A DNA stretch of 64,000 nt from Dyadobacter sediminis (GTDB lineage Bacteria > Bacteroidota > Bacteroidia > Cytophagales > Spirosomataceae): NCBI RefSeq assembly GCF_005860765.1, contig NZ_VCEI01000021.1, positions 1,116,001 through 1,180,000 on the forward strand, read 5' to 3'. The position numbers and the translations under genes were made by a program. This document shows positions 16,505 through 25,714 of the stretch, in pieces; the stretch's first letter is position 1; each line of letters begins with the position of its first letter. The notes beneath the pieces are model-generated. The model searched no databases. It saw only the letters and a program-made list of their open reading frames with translations, and had not been told where the DNA came from.

Positions 16505-17350
16505 CTACTTGGTCTTTTCGTAAGCCTGACGGAAATATTTGACACTTTCCGCTACTTCCGGGCCATTATTTTCCCAGTGATATTCGTATTCAACCGAAAT
16601 CGGACCTTTGAATTTCTGGCGTTTCATTTCTGCAATGACTGCATCCACTTTACTGTCGCCTTTTCCCCAGATCACATCGTGATACTTGCCGTCCGGAGAA
16701 TCTTTCACAACGTCTTTGAAATGCATGCCCATAACATGCCCGTTCAGTTGTCTGAGGCATTCCACCGGATCCAGGCCCGATCGTACCCAATGGCCGATAT
16801 CGGAGCACGAACCGATGAATTTGCTGTTTCCTGCATATTTCAGAACCGTATCAGGATGCCAGAAACGGGAAGGTTTCGGGTGATTGTGCAGTGCAACATT
16901 GATCTTGTATTTTTCAGCCATCGGAAGGATGTAGGCAAACTGTTCCGGATTCGGCTCGGTATCTATGTTCAGGATTCCCATATCCTTTGCAAATTCAAAG
17001 AGCTGTTCCCATTCCGCTTTGTCCTTTCCATTGACCACACCGAAAGCAGTCATTGTAATGCCATGCTTTTTCAGCAGATTTTTTACTTCCTGCCGTTTCT
17101 GAGCATTCATCTTGAAATCCATGGTTCCTTCCAGATTGCCGCCCAGCTTTTGTCCCGGAAAAGCTTCCACGTATTTCAGGCCGCAGCTGTCAATTTTTTT
17201 CAGAGCTTCATCAAAAGTAAACAACCGGAAAGTATACGATTGAGCACCCAGTTTCCAGCCGGCCTTGTCTTCGGGATTTTTCTGTGCCCGTACTGTCAGA
17301 CTGCAAAGTGCAAGCAGACAAAGCATGCAGCTTTTTTTAAAGTTTTGCAT
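16505..17350 (-). CDS. Secreted sugar phosphate isomerase/epimerase-like TIM-barrel protein
   Basis: 281 aa from the ATG at 17350, which gives the signal peptide MQNFKKSCMLCLLALCSLTV ending near RAQ. The rest is an AP-endonuclease-2/xylose-isomerase-like TIM barrel: WKLGAQSYTFRLFTFDEAL, ITMTAFGVVNG, the metal-site-like VALHNHPKPSRF, FIGSCSDIGHW, MHFKDV and the terminal ISVEYEYHWENN. Such periplasmic members in Bacteroidota act on sugars or 3-keto-glycosides, but substrates are mostly unknown. It converges on the phospholipase-like gene with 15 bp between their stops. Confidence 0.86.
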   Translation of the reverse strand: MQNFKKSCMLCLLALCSLTVRAQKNPEDKAGWKLGAQSYTFRLFTFDEALKKIDSCGLKYVEAFPGQKLGGNLEGTMDFKMNAQKRQEVKNLLKKHGITMTAFGVVNGKDKAEWEQLFEFAKDMGILNIDTEPNPEQFAYILPMAEKYKINVALHNHPKPSRFWHPDTVLKYAGNSKFIGSCSDIGHWVRSGLDPVECLRQLNGHVMGMHFKDVVKDSPDGKYHDVIWGKGDSKVDAVIAEMKRQKFKGPISVEYEYHWENNGPEVAESVKYFRQAYEKTK

Positions 17351-17406
17351 AAAACGCGTTTTAACAATTAAGAAATTTTTCAAAAAAGATAAACAGTCGT
17401 TTTGAT

Positions 17407-17928
17407 CTACTCCTTTGCAGAAATTAATATCCGCGCAGTTACCAAAAGCTGGCCCAGATGCCGTTGCGTATGTTCGGCAGCATGAAACAGAAGGCCCAGA
17501 TGCGTTGAAGGAATTCCTGCGCGTCCGACGTAACGCACTTCTTTCAAAGTACTTTCGTCGGTTTGCTTTAATTGCTGCATCACGGACAAAAGCCTGTCAT
17601 CCAAAATCCTAAGAAGATCCGCTGCAGTACAGCCCGGAAAGGGCGGGCTTCCTTCTGCCTTCAGATAGGCAAGCTGGTTTTCCAGGAGCGATTCGCCTCT
17701 TGCATAGGTAAAAAGCCGGTCCAGAACACCCGCCATATGCTGAAGATGAAATCCGGCAGAAGCTACGCCTGCCGGTTGTTCCCAAAGCAGTTCGTCAGGA
17801 AAATCCTGAACCAGAGCTGTAATTTCTTCCTGTGCCTGAAGTAGAGCATGTGCAACCGGCTGCAACAGATCCGGAATACCTGCAAGCGGTCCGCGAAGCC
17901 ATACTTCCGGTTTTTCATTGTTTTTCAT
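17407..17928 (-). CDS. DinB family protein
   Basis: 173 aa from the ATG at 17928 (the longer frame uses a TTG). A four-helix DinB/YfiT-like bundle. The probable metal-binding His residues are in GFHLQHMAGVLDRL and in HAAEHTQRHLGQL. Members are metal-dependent thiol transferases or stress-induced proteins; the substrate is unknown. The gene is close to the terminator of the DEAD-box helicase and transcribed in the same direction, but separated from it by that terminator. Confidence 0.82.
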   Translation of the reverse strand: MKNNEKPEVWLRGPLAGIPDLLQPVAHALLQAQEEITALVQDFPDELLWEQPAGVASAGFHLQHMAGVLDRLFTYARGESLLENQLAYLKAEGSPPFPGCTAADLLRILDDRLLSVMQQLKQTDESTLKEVRYVGRAGIPSTHLGLLFHAAEHTQRHLGQLLVTARILISAKE

Positions 17929-17942
17929 GCCGAAAAGTAACA

Positions 17943-17974
17943 AAAAAAGGGACTTTTTTACAAGTCCCTTTTTT
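17943..17974. terminator. Terminator of the DEAD-box helicase gene
   Basis: A perfect 12-bp stem AAAAAAGGGACT (17943-17954) and AGTCCCTTTTTT (17963-17974). On the minus strand the stem is followed by a run of T, just past the helicase stop at 17992. Confidence 0.85.
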
Positions 17975-17991
17975 GCTGATGATTGTGTTGA

Positions 17992-19749
17992 TTATTGTTT
18001 TGCAATATCAATCTGAACCGGTTTTCCTTTAATCGTATTTCCATCCATTGCTCTCAGGACCGCACGTGCATCGCGTTCCGGAACGTCAACAAAGGTAAAT
18101 TTGTCATAAATGTCGATGGCACCGATGGTTTTTCCCGGAATGTTAGCTTCGCCTGCAATGGCACCAACAATATCTTTTGGCAAAATGTGATCTTTACGTC
18201 CAAGGCTCAGGAACAAGCGGGTCATGCCGGCTTCCGGTGTACCGCTACGTCTTGAATCTCCGTCACGGCCGCCTTCGGACCTGCGTGATGATGGTGCATA
18301 ACGATCATTTTCACGACGGTCACCGCTTCTTTCAAACCGGCTTCCTGACGAACGGCGGTCAAATCTGTCACCGCTGCCTTCACGACGGCCGTCTCTGTCG
18401 CTGCGTCTTTCTTCCCATGCCAGGTTGCTGTCAGCATATTCATTTTTCTGAACACCCATGATCTGCTTGGCAAGTGCGGCTACAACCTGTTCGGTCGAGA
18501 AACCACTGTGATGAAGCATTTCCAGCACATCATTATACAGATTCAGATCATCGCCTTCTTTGATAGAATTGGAAATGGACTCTACAAAGCGTGCTTTACG
18601 GACACCTACGATATCTTCGTAAGAAGGAATGACACCTTTTTCAATTTTAACTTTGGTATATCCTTCAATGGATTTAAGACGATATTTCTCATCTCTTGCA
18701 ACAAGGGAAAATGCTTTCCCGGACATTCCGGCACGACCTGTACGGCCGATACGGTGAACATAATATTCTTCATCCAGCGGAATGTCGTAATTGATCACGC
18801 CATCCAGGCCGCTAACGTCAATACCGCGGGCTGCAACGTCCGTAGCAACAAGAATCGTTGTTACACCTGCCTTGAATTTGCTCATTACATTGCTGCGTTG
18901 CTGCTGGCGCAAATCGCCGTGAATCCCTTCGGAAGCATAACCTCTCAACTGAAGATCTTCAACGATTTCATCCACCTTGCGTTTGGTATTGCAAAAAACA
19001 AGCAGTGATTTAAGATGATACATATCGATCAGCCGGGTCATTACTTCAACTTTAGCCTGCGGTTTTACTTCAAAATAAACCTGTTCAATATTCTGGTTTG
19101 TCAGCTCGTTACGTACCACTTTGATCAGGATCGGATCATTCAGGAAACGTTTTGTGATGGACATGATCGGCTTGGACATCGTTGCAGAAAACAGGATTGT
19201 CTGACGATCCTCCGGCATGTCGGCCAGAATACTTTCAATATCTTCCCGGAAGCCCATATCAAGCATTTCATCCGCTTCATCCAGAACCATCATGCGTACT
19301 TCGTCGAATTTCAACGTTTTACGTTCCATATGGTCCATAACACGGCCGGGAGTTCCCACTACAATATGGACTCCTTTTTTCAGGGAGCGTATCTGACGGT
19401 CAATAGAATCGCCACCGTAAATCGCTTCAATTTTAAGTCCTCTCTGGTATTTGGCAAGTCTTCCTATTTCTTCTGAAACCTGAACGGCAAGTTCGCGGGT
19501 CGGGCAAAGAACAAGAGCTTGTACTGCATTGCTGGTTATATCAATTCTTTCCAGAACAGGAATTCCGAATGCAGCAGTCTTACCGGTTCCGGTCTGGGCT
19601 TGTCCAATTACGTCGGAGCCTTGCATTACTGCAGGGATTCCCTGTGCCTGAATGGGAGAGGGTTTTTCAAAACCCATTTCATTTAAGGCTTTCAGGATGT
19701 TTTCTGAGAGACCAAGCTCTGAGAAAGTTTCAAAATTTTCAGTTGTCAT
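17992..19749 (-). CDS. DEAD-box ATP-dependent RNA helicase with DbpA-type RNA-binding domain
   Basis: 585 aa, related to DeaD/CsdA. Core motifs in order: Q motif FEKPSPIQ, motif I AQTGTGKTAAFGIP, Ia PTRELAVQ, Ib TPGRVMDH, II DEAD, III SAT, then ATDVAARGIDV and HRIGRTGRAG of the second RecA domain. Residues about 440-500 are an Arg/Asp/Ser-rich linker (RRSDRDGRREGSGDR and similar), and the last 75 residues are a DbpA-like RRM (MTRLFLSLGRKDHI onward). It unwinds structured RNA, typically in ribosome assembly, mRNA decay and cold adaptation. The start is preceded by an unusually long leader, compatible with post-transcriptional cold control. Confidence 0.95.
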   Translation of the reverse strand: MTTENFETFSELGLSENILKALNEMGFEKPSPIQAQGIPAVMQGSDVIGQAQTGTGKTAAFGIPVLERIDITSNAVQALVLCPTRELAVQVSEEIGRLAKYQRGLKIEAIYGGDSIDRQIRSLKKGVHIVVGTPGRVMDHMERKTLKFDEVRMMVLDEADEMLDMGFREDIESILADMPEDRQTILFSATMSKPIMSITKRFLNDPILIKVVRNELTNQNIEQVYFEVKPQAKVEVMTRLIDMYHLKSLLVFCNTKRKVDEIVEDLQLRGYASEGIHGDLRQQQRSNVMSKFKAGVTTILVATDVAARGIDVSGLDGVINYDIPLDEEYYVHRIGRTGRAGMSGKAFSLVARDEKYRLKSIEGYTKVKIEKGVIPSYEDIVGVRKARFVESISNSIKEGDDLNLYNDVLEMLHHSGFSTEQVVAALAKQIMGVQKNEYADSNLAWEERRSDRDGRREGSGDRFDRRSSGSRFERSGDRRENDRYAPSSRRSEGGRDGDSRRSGTPEAGMTRLFLSLGRKDHILPKDIVGAIAGEANIPGKTIGAIDIYDKFTFVDVPERDARAVLRAMDGNTIKGKPVQIDIAKQ

Positions 19750-20084
19750 TATATGTATTTTATTATAAAATGCTAGATGTAAAAAAGGTGCAAAGTATTA
19801 CTTCGCATGAAATTCCGGTTCCCATTTCCGGAACAGCTATCCATATCGGATCAACAACTTGCCAACGACCTGTACGGACCAAAAATGGTCGTATAGCCAG
19901 AATCATTCAGCAAAATATCAACTAATTCAAAAGGGGATTGCGCAAAGCCCACCACAAACCATCCGTGGGGTCCTGCATGAGAACGGTGATGCCAACCAGG
20001 TAATTTTTAAGGTCGGAGCGAATTATTAAGTGCTAAACCGTGTAAGAAGCAGAGAAGCGAACGGATGTTCGTTCAAATTTTATG

Positions 20085-20114
20085 CAAAAGTAAGAATATA
20101 ATTTGAAATTACAA
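20085..20114 (-). promoter_or_regulatory. Promoter for the DEAD-box helicase leader
   Basis: On the minus strand TTG (20114-20112) is followed after 19 bp by TACTTTTG (20092-20085), a good match to the Bacteroidota TTG/TAnnTTTG promoter. Transcription would begin near 20078, giving a leader of about 330 nt. Confidence 0.5.
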
Positions 20115-20152
20115 TAACGATGCGTAATTAATTGTAATATTTTTAGAAAAGC

Positions 20153-20184
20153 AAACCCTGCGGATAGTTGCATCCGCAGGGTTT
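20153..20184. terminator. Terminator of ald
   Basis: A perfect 13-bp stem AAACCCTGCGGAT (20153-20165) and ATCCGCAGGGTTT (20172-20184) with a 6-nt loop, about 20 bp past the ald stop, followed on the minus strand by a T-rich stretch. Confidence 0.85.
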
Positions 20185-20203
20185 TATCAGTCAGGTTTGT
20201 TTA

Positions 20204-21316
20204 TTAAAAAATCTTTTCTACTTCGGTGTAAGGCAGGTTCCATGCTTCCGAAACACCTTTGAAAACAACCTGGCCATTTACAACATTCAGCCCTTTGCGA
20301 AGTTCTTCATTTCTGGAGCAGGCCGCTTTCCAGCCCAGATTGGCCAGTTGCAATGCATAAGGGAGCGTAGCGTTTGTTAATGCAAGGGTAGACGTATAAG
20401 GAACTGCTCCGGGCATATTGGCAACACAGTAATGTACAACGCCGTCTACTTCATAAATCGGGTGTTCATGCGTAGTGGCTTTGGACGTTTCAAAGCAGCC
20501 GCCCTGATCAATGGCCACATCGACCATAACGGTTCCGGGCTTCATCAATTTCAGCATATCGCGCGTAATCAGCGAAGGCGCTTTGGCACCGGGAATCAGC
20601 ACACCGCCGATGATCAGGTTTGCACTTTTAACCAAATCACGGATATTGTACTCGTTGGACATCACGGTATCCACATTGGCAGGCATGATATCTTCCAGAT
20701 AACGCAATCTTGGCAGACTGATATCCACGATCGTTACATTTGCTCCAAGTCCGGCCGCCATCTTAGCCGCCTGCGTGCCCACGATTCCACCGCCAAGAAC
20801 AAGCACGTTGGCCGGTTTTACGCCTGCGACACCTCCCAGCAAAATGCCGAATCCACCCATTGGTTTTTCCAGATATTTGGCACCTTCCTGAACCGCCATT
20901 CTTCCTGCCACTTCACTCATCGGAACAAGCAGCGGAAGACTTCTGTCTGTTTTTTCAACGGTTTCGTAAGCAAGGCAAACTGCCTTCCGCTCAATCATGG
21001 CGTGTGTCAGCGGTTCGGATGAGGCAAAGTGGAAGTAAGTAAACAGCAGCTGGCCTTCTTTAATCAGCGCGTATTCGCTTTCAATCGGCTCTTTTACCTT
21101 GATAATCATTTCGGCAATGGCATAAACCTGCTCAATGGAAGGCAGGATTACGGCCCCGGCCGCCATGTATTCTTCATCCGAAAAACCGCTTCCTTTTCCG
21201 GCTTCCGTCTGAACATAAACCGTATGCTTGTTTTTCAGGAATTCCGTAACTCCGGCTGGCGTTACGGCTACACGGTTTTCATTATTTTTAATTTCTTTAG
21301 GTACGCCAATGATCAT
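20204..21316 (-). CDS. ald: Alanine dehydrogenase
   Basis: 370 aa, full length. It reversibly converts L-alanine and NAD to pyruvate, ammonia and NADH. Family residues are visible: MIIGVPKEIKNNENRVA at the start, the catalytic Lys in IKVKEP, the catalytic His in FTYFHFA, the Rossmann motif VLVLGGGIVGTQAA and VDVAIDQGGCFE. It is transcribed divergently from an Lrp/AsnC-type regulator, a common arrangement in which the regulator responds to alanine or leucine and controls ald. A minus-strand TACTTTTG box lies about 50 bp upstream. Confidence 0.95.
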   Translation of the reverse strand: MIIGVPKEIKNNENRVAVTPAGVTEFLKNKHTVYVQTEAGKGSGFSDEEYMAAGAVILPSIEQVYAIAEMIIKVKEPIESEYALIKEGQLLFTYFHFASSEPLTHAMIERKAVCLAYETVEKTDRSLPLLVPMSEVAGRMAVQEGAKYLEKPMGGFGILLGGVAGVKPANVLVLGGGIVGTQAAKMAAGLGANVTIVDISLPRLRYLEDIMPANVDTVMSNEYNIRDLVKSANLIIGGVLIPGAKAPSLITRDMLKLMKPGTVMVDVAIDQGGCFETSKATTHEHPIYEVDGVVHYCVANMPGAVPYTSTLALTNATLPYALQLANLGWKAACSRNEELRKGLNVVNGQVVFKGVSEAWNLPYTEVEKIF

Positions 21317-21362
21317 TGGAAACTGTATTTTTATAAGATTGGAAAGACTTTCGGGAGACTTG

Positions 21363-21370
21363 CAAAAGTA
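21363..21370 (-). promoter_or_regulatory. Candidate -7 box for ald
   Basis: The minus strand reads TACTTTTG, matching TAnnTTTG, in the 182-bp space between ald and the Lrp-type gene. No TTG at the usual distance. Confidence 0.35.
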
Positions 21371-21498
21371 CTTTTATTAAGAAAAAGATACTATGAAATA
21401 CAAAAAGGACAGAAAAGAAAACTATTTTCATCCTTATATGGCATTATAATTTCTTCCATCAAGTAATTAATCCATATTCAGCCGATAAAAAATACTAT

Positions 21499-21960
21499 AT
21501 GCAGCCTGACCTTACGGACAGAAAAATTCTGGAACTTCTTCAGCAGAATGCACAAATGACCATCAAGGAAATTGCGGCACACATCAATCTCTCGGTCACG
21601 CCTGTTCATGAAAGGATCCGGAAGCTTGAAAAAGAAGGAATTATTGATAAATACGTGGGCTTGCTCAACCGGCGTAAACTTGGAAAAGCCTTGATCGTTT
21701 ATTGTAACATAACGCTTGACAAACAGCGTAAAGAAAGTTTTGAGGATTTTAATGAAGCCATTGTCAAAATGAGCGAAGTGCTGGAATGTTCGATCGTATC
21801 GGGGAACTTTGATTACATGCTGAAAATCGTTGTGGAAGATGCGGAAGCTTACAATCAGTTTTACCAGCACAAACTTTCTGCGTTAAAAAGTGTGTTACAC
21901 ATCAGCAGTTATTTCGTAATTTCCGAGATCAAGTACACGACTGCCATTTCCGTTGTATAA
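21499..21960 (+). CDS. Lrp/AsnC family transcriptional regulator
   Basis: 153 aa. N-terminal winged helix (LTDRKILELLQQNAQMTIKE, then LSVTPVHERIRKLEKEGII as recognition region) followed by the RAM ligand-binding domain (GNFDYMLKIVVEDAEAYNQFY). Such proteins form octamers that sense amino acids. Because it is divergent from ald across 182 bp, it is probably the regulator of alanine dehydrogenase and of itself (inference from layout). Confidence 0.93.
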   Translation: MQPDLTDRKILELLQQNAQMTIKEIAAHINLSVTPVHERIRKLEKEGIIDKYVGLLNRRKLGKALIVYCNITLDKQRKESFEDFNEAIVKMSEVLECSIVSGNFDYMLKIVVEDAEAYNQFYQHKLSALKSVLHISSYFVISEIKYTTAISVV

Positions 21961-22036
21961 GCAAGCGCAGCTTACGTTTTATTTTACATTGATAAACAGG
22001 CATATAGAGTCTAGCCATTTGCCAAAAGCCATATAA

Positions 22037-23059
22037 ATGAATAAGAATTTCAAGGACGGCCTCAACCTGATGTCCAAAGTTACGCCGAAGCGGGCATGGA
22101 ATGCAATCCAGATTTTAAGCAGTTATTTTTATTCAAAAGTCAGCGGAAATCCGGTTCACTGGGGAATGCCGATTGCCATTTCCTTTGAGCCGACCACTTC
22201 ATGCAACCTTCGCTGTCCCGAATGTCCGAGCGGGTTGCGTTCGTTTACAAGGCCGACCGGCATGATGGAAGAAAAGCTGTACAAAAAAACTATAGACGAA
22301 CTGGCCGAAACCCTGCTTTACCTTATTTTCTATTTTCAGGGAGAACCTTATTTACACCCGAAATTTTTTGAACTCGTACAGTATGCACATGAAAAAGGAC
22401 TGTATACGGCTACATCCACCAATGCGCATTATCTGACGGATGAAAAAGCAAGAAAAACGGTAGAATCCGGTCTCGACCGTTTGATCATTTCCATAGACGG
22501 TACCACGCAGGATGTTTATCAGCAGTACCGCGTTGGAGGCAATCTGGAAAAAGTGCTCGAAGGCACCCGAAACATTATCAAATGGAAAAAGGAACTGCGT
22601 TCGAGCACGCCGCATGTCATATTCCAGTTTCTGGTTGTGAAGCCGAATGAACACCAGATCGAGGAAGTGAAAAAACTTGCAGAAGAACTTGGCGTAGATG
22701 AAGTCGGGCTGAAAACGGCACAGATTTACGACTACGAAGAAGGCTCGGAACTGATCCCGACTATTGAAAAATACTCGCGTTACCAAAAGCAGGAGTCGGG
22801 CCGGTATTCCATTAAAAACAAATTTGTGGACCATTGCTGGAAAATGTGGCATTCATGTGTCATCACATGGGACGGCGCGGTGGTTCCGTGCTGTTTTGAC
22901 AAAGATGCCGAATACCAGCTCGGAGATATGAAAAGGCAGACTTTCCGGCAATTATGGAAAGGAAAGAAATACAAAGATTTCAGAGCTTCGCTGATCCGTT
23001 CCCGTTCGGAAATTGAAATGTGTAAAAATTGTACCGAAGGAACTCAGGTTTGGGCGTGA
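22037..23059 (+). CDS. Radical SAM/SPASM domain protein
   Basis: 340 aa. The radical SAM cluster motif is the CNLRCPEC in EPTTSCNLRCPECPSG, which binds a [4Fe-4S] cluster and S-adenosylmethionine. A C-terminal SPASM-type region has WHSCVITWDGAVVPCCFD and later MCKNC, Cys residues for an auxiliary cluster, with the typical LGDMKRQTFRQLWKG between them. Such enzymes modify peptides or proteins by radical chemistry, but no precursor peptide gene is visible nearby. It is 164 bp upstream of parA on the same strand and probably separately transcribed. Confidence 0.9.
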   Translation: MNKNFKDGLNLMSKVTPKRAWNAIQILSSYFYSKVSGNPVHWGMPIAISFEPTTSCNLRCPECPSGLRSFTRPTGMMEEKLYKKTIDELAETLLYLIFYFQGEPYLHPKFFELVQYAHEKGLYTATSTNAHYLTDEKARKTVESGLDRLIISIDGTTQDVYQQYRVGGNLEKVLEGTRNIIKWKKELRSSTPHVIFQFLVVKPNEHQIEEVKKLAEELGVDEVGLKTAQIYDYEEGSELIPTIEKYSRYQKQESGRYSIKNKFVDHCWKMWHSCVITWDGAVVPCCFDKDAEYQLGDMKRQTFRQLWKGKKYKDFRASLIRSRSEIEMCKNCTEGTQVWA

Positions 23060-23223
23060 AACATTTCGCCATTTTGTAGCAGATTTATTTTTAATTAATA
23101 AATAATATAGTTTAAGTTGCTCTTAATCAAATAAGTGTATCCGTAAATAAAAACTCCGTGGAACATTTTTTGGTGAATTGCCCCGAATAATAGAAATTTG
23201 ACCTTGGTAACTCAAATTAATAC

Positions 23224-24021
23224 ATGGGCAAAGTAATTGCAATTGCAAACCAAAAGGGAGGAGTAGGAAAAACAACCACTGCTATTAATCTGGCGGCAAG
23301 TCTGGCCGCACTTGAATTCCGTACATTGATTATTGATGCTGACCCGCAGGCCAATTCAACCTCCGGGCTGGGATTCAATCCGCAGGAAATGGAAAACAGC
23401 ATTTACGAATGCATGGTGGAGCAGGCGAGGACGGCGGATATTATTCTGGAAACTGATTTTCCATACCTGAATCTGCTGCCGTCGCATATTGATCTGGTCG
23501 GTGCGGAAATTGAAATGATCAATCTGAAAAACCGGGAACAGCGCATGAAAGATGCGATTGCCGAAGTACGGGACGAATACGACTTTATCATAATAGACTG
23601 CTCGCCGTCACTGGGTTTGATCACGATCAACAGCCTTACAGCCGCTGATTCCGTTATCATACCCGTACAATGCGAATACTTTGCACTGGAAGGCCTTGGC
23701 AAGCTGCTGAATACCATTACTATCATTCAGTCACGCCTCAATACAAGCCTTATTATAGAAGGGATCCTGCTTACGATGTATGACCTTCGGCTGCGCTTGT
23801 CCAATCAGGTTGTAAATGAAGTTACGAGTCATTTTGAATCGCTTGTCTTTAACACCATCATACCGCGTAACGTAAGGATCAGCGAAGCGCCGAGCTATGG
23901 TATTCCTGTTATGGCGCAGGATGCCGACAGCAAAGGTGCGGTGAGCTATCTGAATCTTGCCCGGGAAATTCTCAGTAAAAATGGTTTGCTGTCTTCTGAC
24001 AAACAGATTGGCGTAAACTGA
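23224..24021 (+). CDS. parA: Chromosome-partitioning ATPase ParA/Soj
   Basis: 265 aa. Deviant Walker A motif [36 protein letters not shown] and a late [17 protein letters not shown], all standard for Soj/ParA. It binds DNA non-specifically as an ATP dimer and, with ParB, moves newly replicated origins apart. First gene of a same-strand run that continues with parB. A half site resembling the parS right arm (GTGGAACA, 23158-23165) lies upstream. Confidence 0.96.
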   Translation: MGKVIAIANQKGGVGKTTTAINLAASLAALEFRTLIIDADPQANSTSGLGFNPQEMENSIYECMVEQARTADIILETDFPYLNLLPSHIDLVGAEIEMINLKNREQRMKDAIAEVRDEYDFIIIDCSPSLGLITINSLTAADSVIIPVQCEYFALEGLGKLLNTITIIQSRLNTSLIIEGILLTMYDLRLRLSNQVVNEVTSHFESLVFNTIIPRNVRISEAPSYGIPVMAQDADSKGAVSYLNLAREILSKNGLLSSDKQIGVN

Positions 24022-24048
24022 TAAATGATTTGAACAGCGAGAAAGAAG

Positions 24049-24966
24049 ATGGAGAACAGCAGTAAGACCAAAAAAATGACCGGACTGGGAAGAGGCCTCG
24101 GGGCTTTACTTCAGGATTCGGAAAAAATCAGTGCGCCAAGAACCAATGCCCGGCTTTCGCCGACAGACGTCATCGGTTCGATGAACGAGATCGACGTCAG
24201 CCAGATTGAAGCAAACCCGTATCAGCCCCGGACCAAATTTGATCAGGAATCTCTGCAGGAACTTGCCGATTCCATTCGGGTGCAGGGCATCATTCAGCCA
24301 ATTACGGTAAGGCAGCTGACGGATGACAGTTATCAGCTGATTTCGGGAGAAAGACGTCTGCAGGCTTCGAGACTGGTGGGAATGACTTCTATCCCTGCTT
24401 ATATCAGAACAGCAAATGACCAGCAAATGCTGGAAATGGCACTTATCGAGAACATTCAGCGTGAAAACCTTAACTCGATAGAAATTGCCCTCAGCTATCA
24501 GCGCCTGATCCTGGAATGTAATCTTAAACAGGAAGAACTTGGCGTGCGCGTCGGTAAAAACCGTACAACGGTCAATAATTACATCCGTTTGCTGAAACTT
24601 CCGCCCGTTATTCAGGCTGCACTGCGCGACAACAAGATCAGCATGGGACATGCGCGTGCAATTATTACCATAAACAGCGATCAGAGTCAGTTAAAAATAT
24701 TTAATAAAATTATTGAAGAAGGCTGGTCAGTGCGGAAAGTGGAAGATGAAGTCCGCAAACTGGGCATGATGAGCAGCATATCGTTTGCTGCCAAAAAACA
24801 GGCTACAATTAATCAGGAAATAAAGTCGTTACAATTTCAATTGTCTTCTTTTTTCGGAGCGAAAGTTTCTGTGAAAAGCAATAATGATCATAAAGGTGAA
24901 ATCAAGATTCCTTTTACATCACAGGACGAGCTGAAAAAAATACTTGAAACACTGAAATTTAAATAG
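24049..24966 (+). CDS. parB: Chromosome-partitioning protein ParB/Spo0J
   Basis: 305 aa. The CTPase domain (IEANPYQPRTKFDQESLQEL, ISGERRLQASRL with the GERR motif and MALIENIQRENLN) is followed by the helix-turn-helix (VGKNRTTVNNYIRLLKLPP and MGHARAI) and a C-terminal dimerisation segment. It binds parS and spreads as a CTP-dependent clamp. The start lies 27 bp after parA. The N-terminal GLGRGLGALL motif, which stimulates ParA, is present. Confidence 0.96.
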   Translation: MENSSKTKKMTGLGRGLGALLQDSEKISAPRTNARLSPTDVIGSMNEIDVSQIEANPYQPRTKFDQESLQELADSIRVQGIIQPITVRQLTDDSYQLISGERRLQASRLVGMTSIPAYIRTANDQQMLEMALIENIQRENLNSIEIALSYQRLILECNLKQEELGVRVGKNRTTVNNYIRLLKLPPVIQAALRDNKISMGHARAIITINSDQSQLKIFNKIIEEGWSVRKVEDEVRKLGMMSSISFAAKKQATINQEIKSLQFQLSSFFGAKVSVKSNNDHKGEIKIPFTSQDELKKILETLKFK

Positions 24967-24969
24967 GAC

Positions 24970-25683
24970 TTGAAAAACTGGTTTTTGCTTGGGATGTTCA
25001 TATTCTTTTCCAGAACTATTATCGCGCAAACCACGCCGGCAGATACTGTTCGAGCTATAAAAAAGGGTTCGGCTTCCGGTGGAGACACCGTCCGCGCATC
25101 CGGCGATACCATCAAGGTCGCGCAGCAGGATTCCATCCGTCCCAAAAGCAAAAAGTTTATGCCCGTTCCCAAAACGGCCACTAGGCTTGCACTGATTCCC
25201 GGTGGCGGGCAGATTTACAATCGGGATTACTGGAAGCTTCCCATTGTATATATTGCATTCGGCGGCGGACTTTATGCCTATTATCTTAATTCCATAAAGT
25301 ACAAGGATTATCTCGATACGTATAAATCCTTTTACGACCTGGATAAGAACAGCAAGAATTACGGAAATATAAAAACAGGACTTACACCGGATTCTACAAA
25401 GATTGTGCGAGTAAGAAACCTGCTGAATACCGAAAGTGAATATTTGCCTGCAACAAGGGACCAGGCGGCCAGAGGCAAGAATTACTGGCGCCGCAACAGA
25501 GGATTTGCGCTGATTGTTTCCGGGTTCATTTATTCACTTTCCATTATTGAAGCCAACGTGGCAGCACATTTGAAGACGTTTGATCTTTCAGACGATTTGT
25601 CATTGAGAATTGAACCCAAACTGAACCAGCCCGCCATGCGAACACCGACACCAGGCCTGCGCCTTGTTTTTAATGTAAAGTAA
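24970..25683 (+). CDS. DUF5683 domain protein, secreted or membrane-anchored
   Basis: 237 aa, beginning at a TTG (24970) 3 nt after parB; an ATG exists at residue 9 but removes the positive charge of the signal peptide. The signal sequence ends near TIIAQ. The conserved part is KTATRLALIPGGGQIYNRDYW followed by two hydrophobic helices (about 92-107 and 178-195). DUF5683 proteins lie between parB and dapB in many Bacteroidota, so the position is a phylum marker. Function unknown; the membrane topology suggests an envelope role. Confidence 0.85.
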   Translation: MKNWFLLGMFIFFSRTIIAQTTPADTVRAIKKGSASGGDTVRASGDTIKVAQQDSIRPKSKKFMPVPKTATRLALIPGGGQIYNRDYWKLPIVYIAFGGGLYAYYLNSIKYKDYLDTYKSFYDLDKNSKNYGNIKTGLTPDSTKIVRVRNLLNTESEYLPATRDQAARGKNYWRRNRGFALIVSGFIYSLSIIEANVAAHLKTFDLSDDLSLRIEPKLNQPAMRTPTPGLRLVFNVK

Positions 25684-25714
25684 CTATTACCGGTACCGAA
25701 TAAATTTTTGATTG

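Larger units (their letters stand above)
19750..20203. other. Long leader of the DEAD-box helicase gene and space to ald
   Basis: 454 bp without an annotated gene. From the right: the terminator of ald (20153-20184), a minus-strand promoter (20085-20114), and then about 330 nt that would be transcribed as the helicase 5' leader. Inside the leader on the minus strand, 20032 down to 19922, is a 36-codon stop-to-stop frame whose tail, MQDPTDGLWWALRNPLLN, looks protein-like but lacks a convincing start. A second TTTG-type box lies near 19791. A short GAAC/GTTC hairpin lies near 20057-20073. Confidence 0.55.

Noticed and set aside
16493..17371. 292-codon open frame antisense to the TIM-barrel isomerase gene
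   Set aside because: It mirrors the real gene almost exactly, has no recognisable motif, and results from the codon use of the other strand.
18508..19476. Two long open frames antisense to the DEAD-box helicase gene
   Set aside because: The helicase motifs are complete on the minus strand and the plus-strand frames show no domain.
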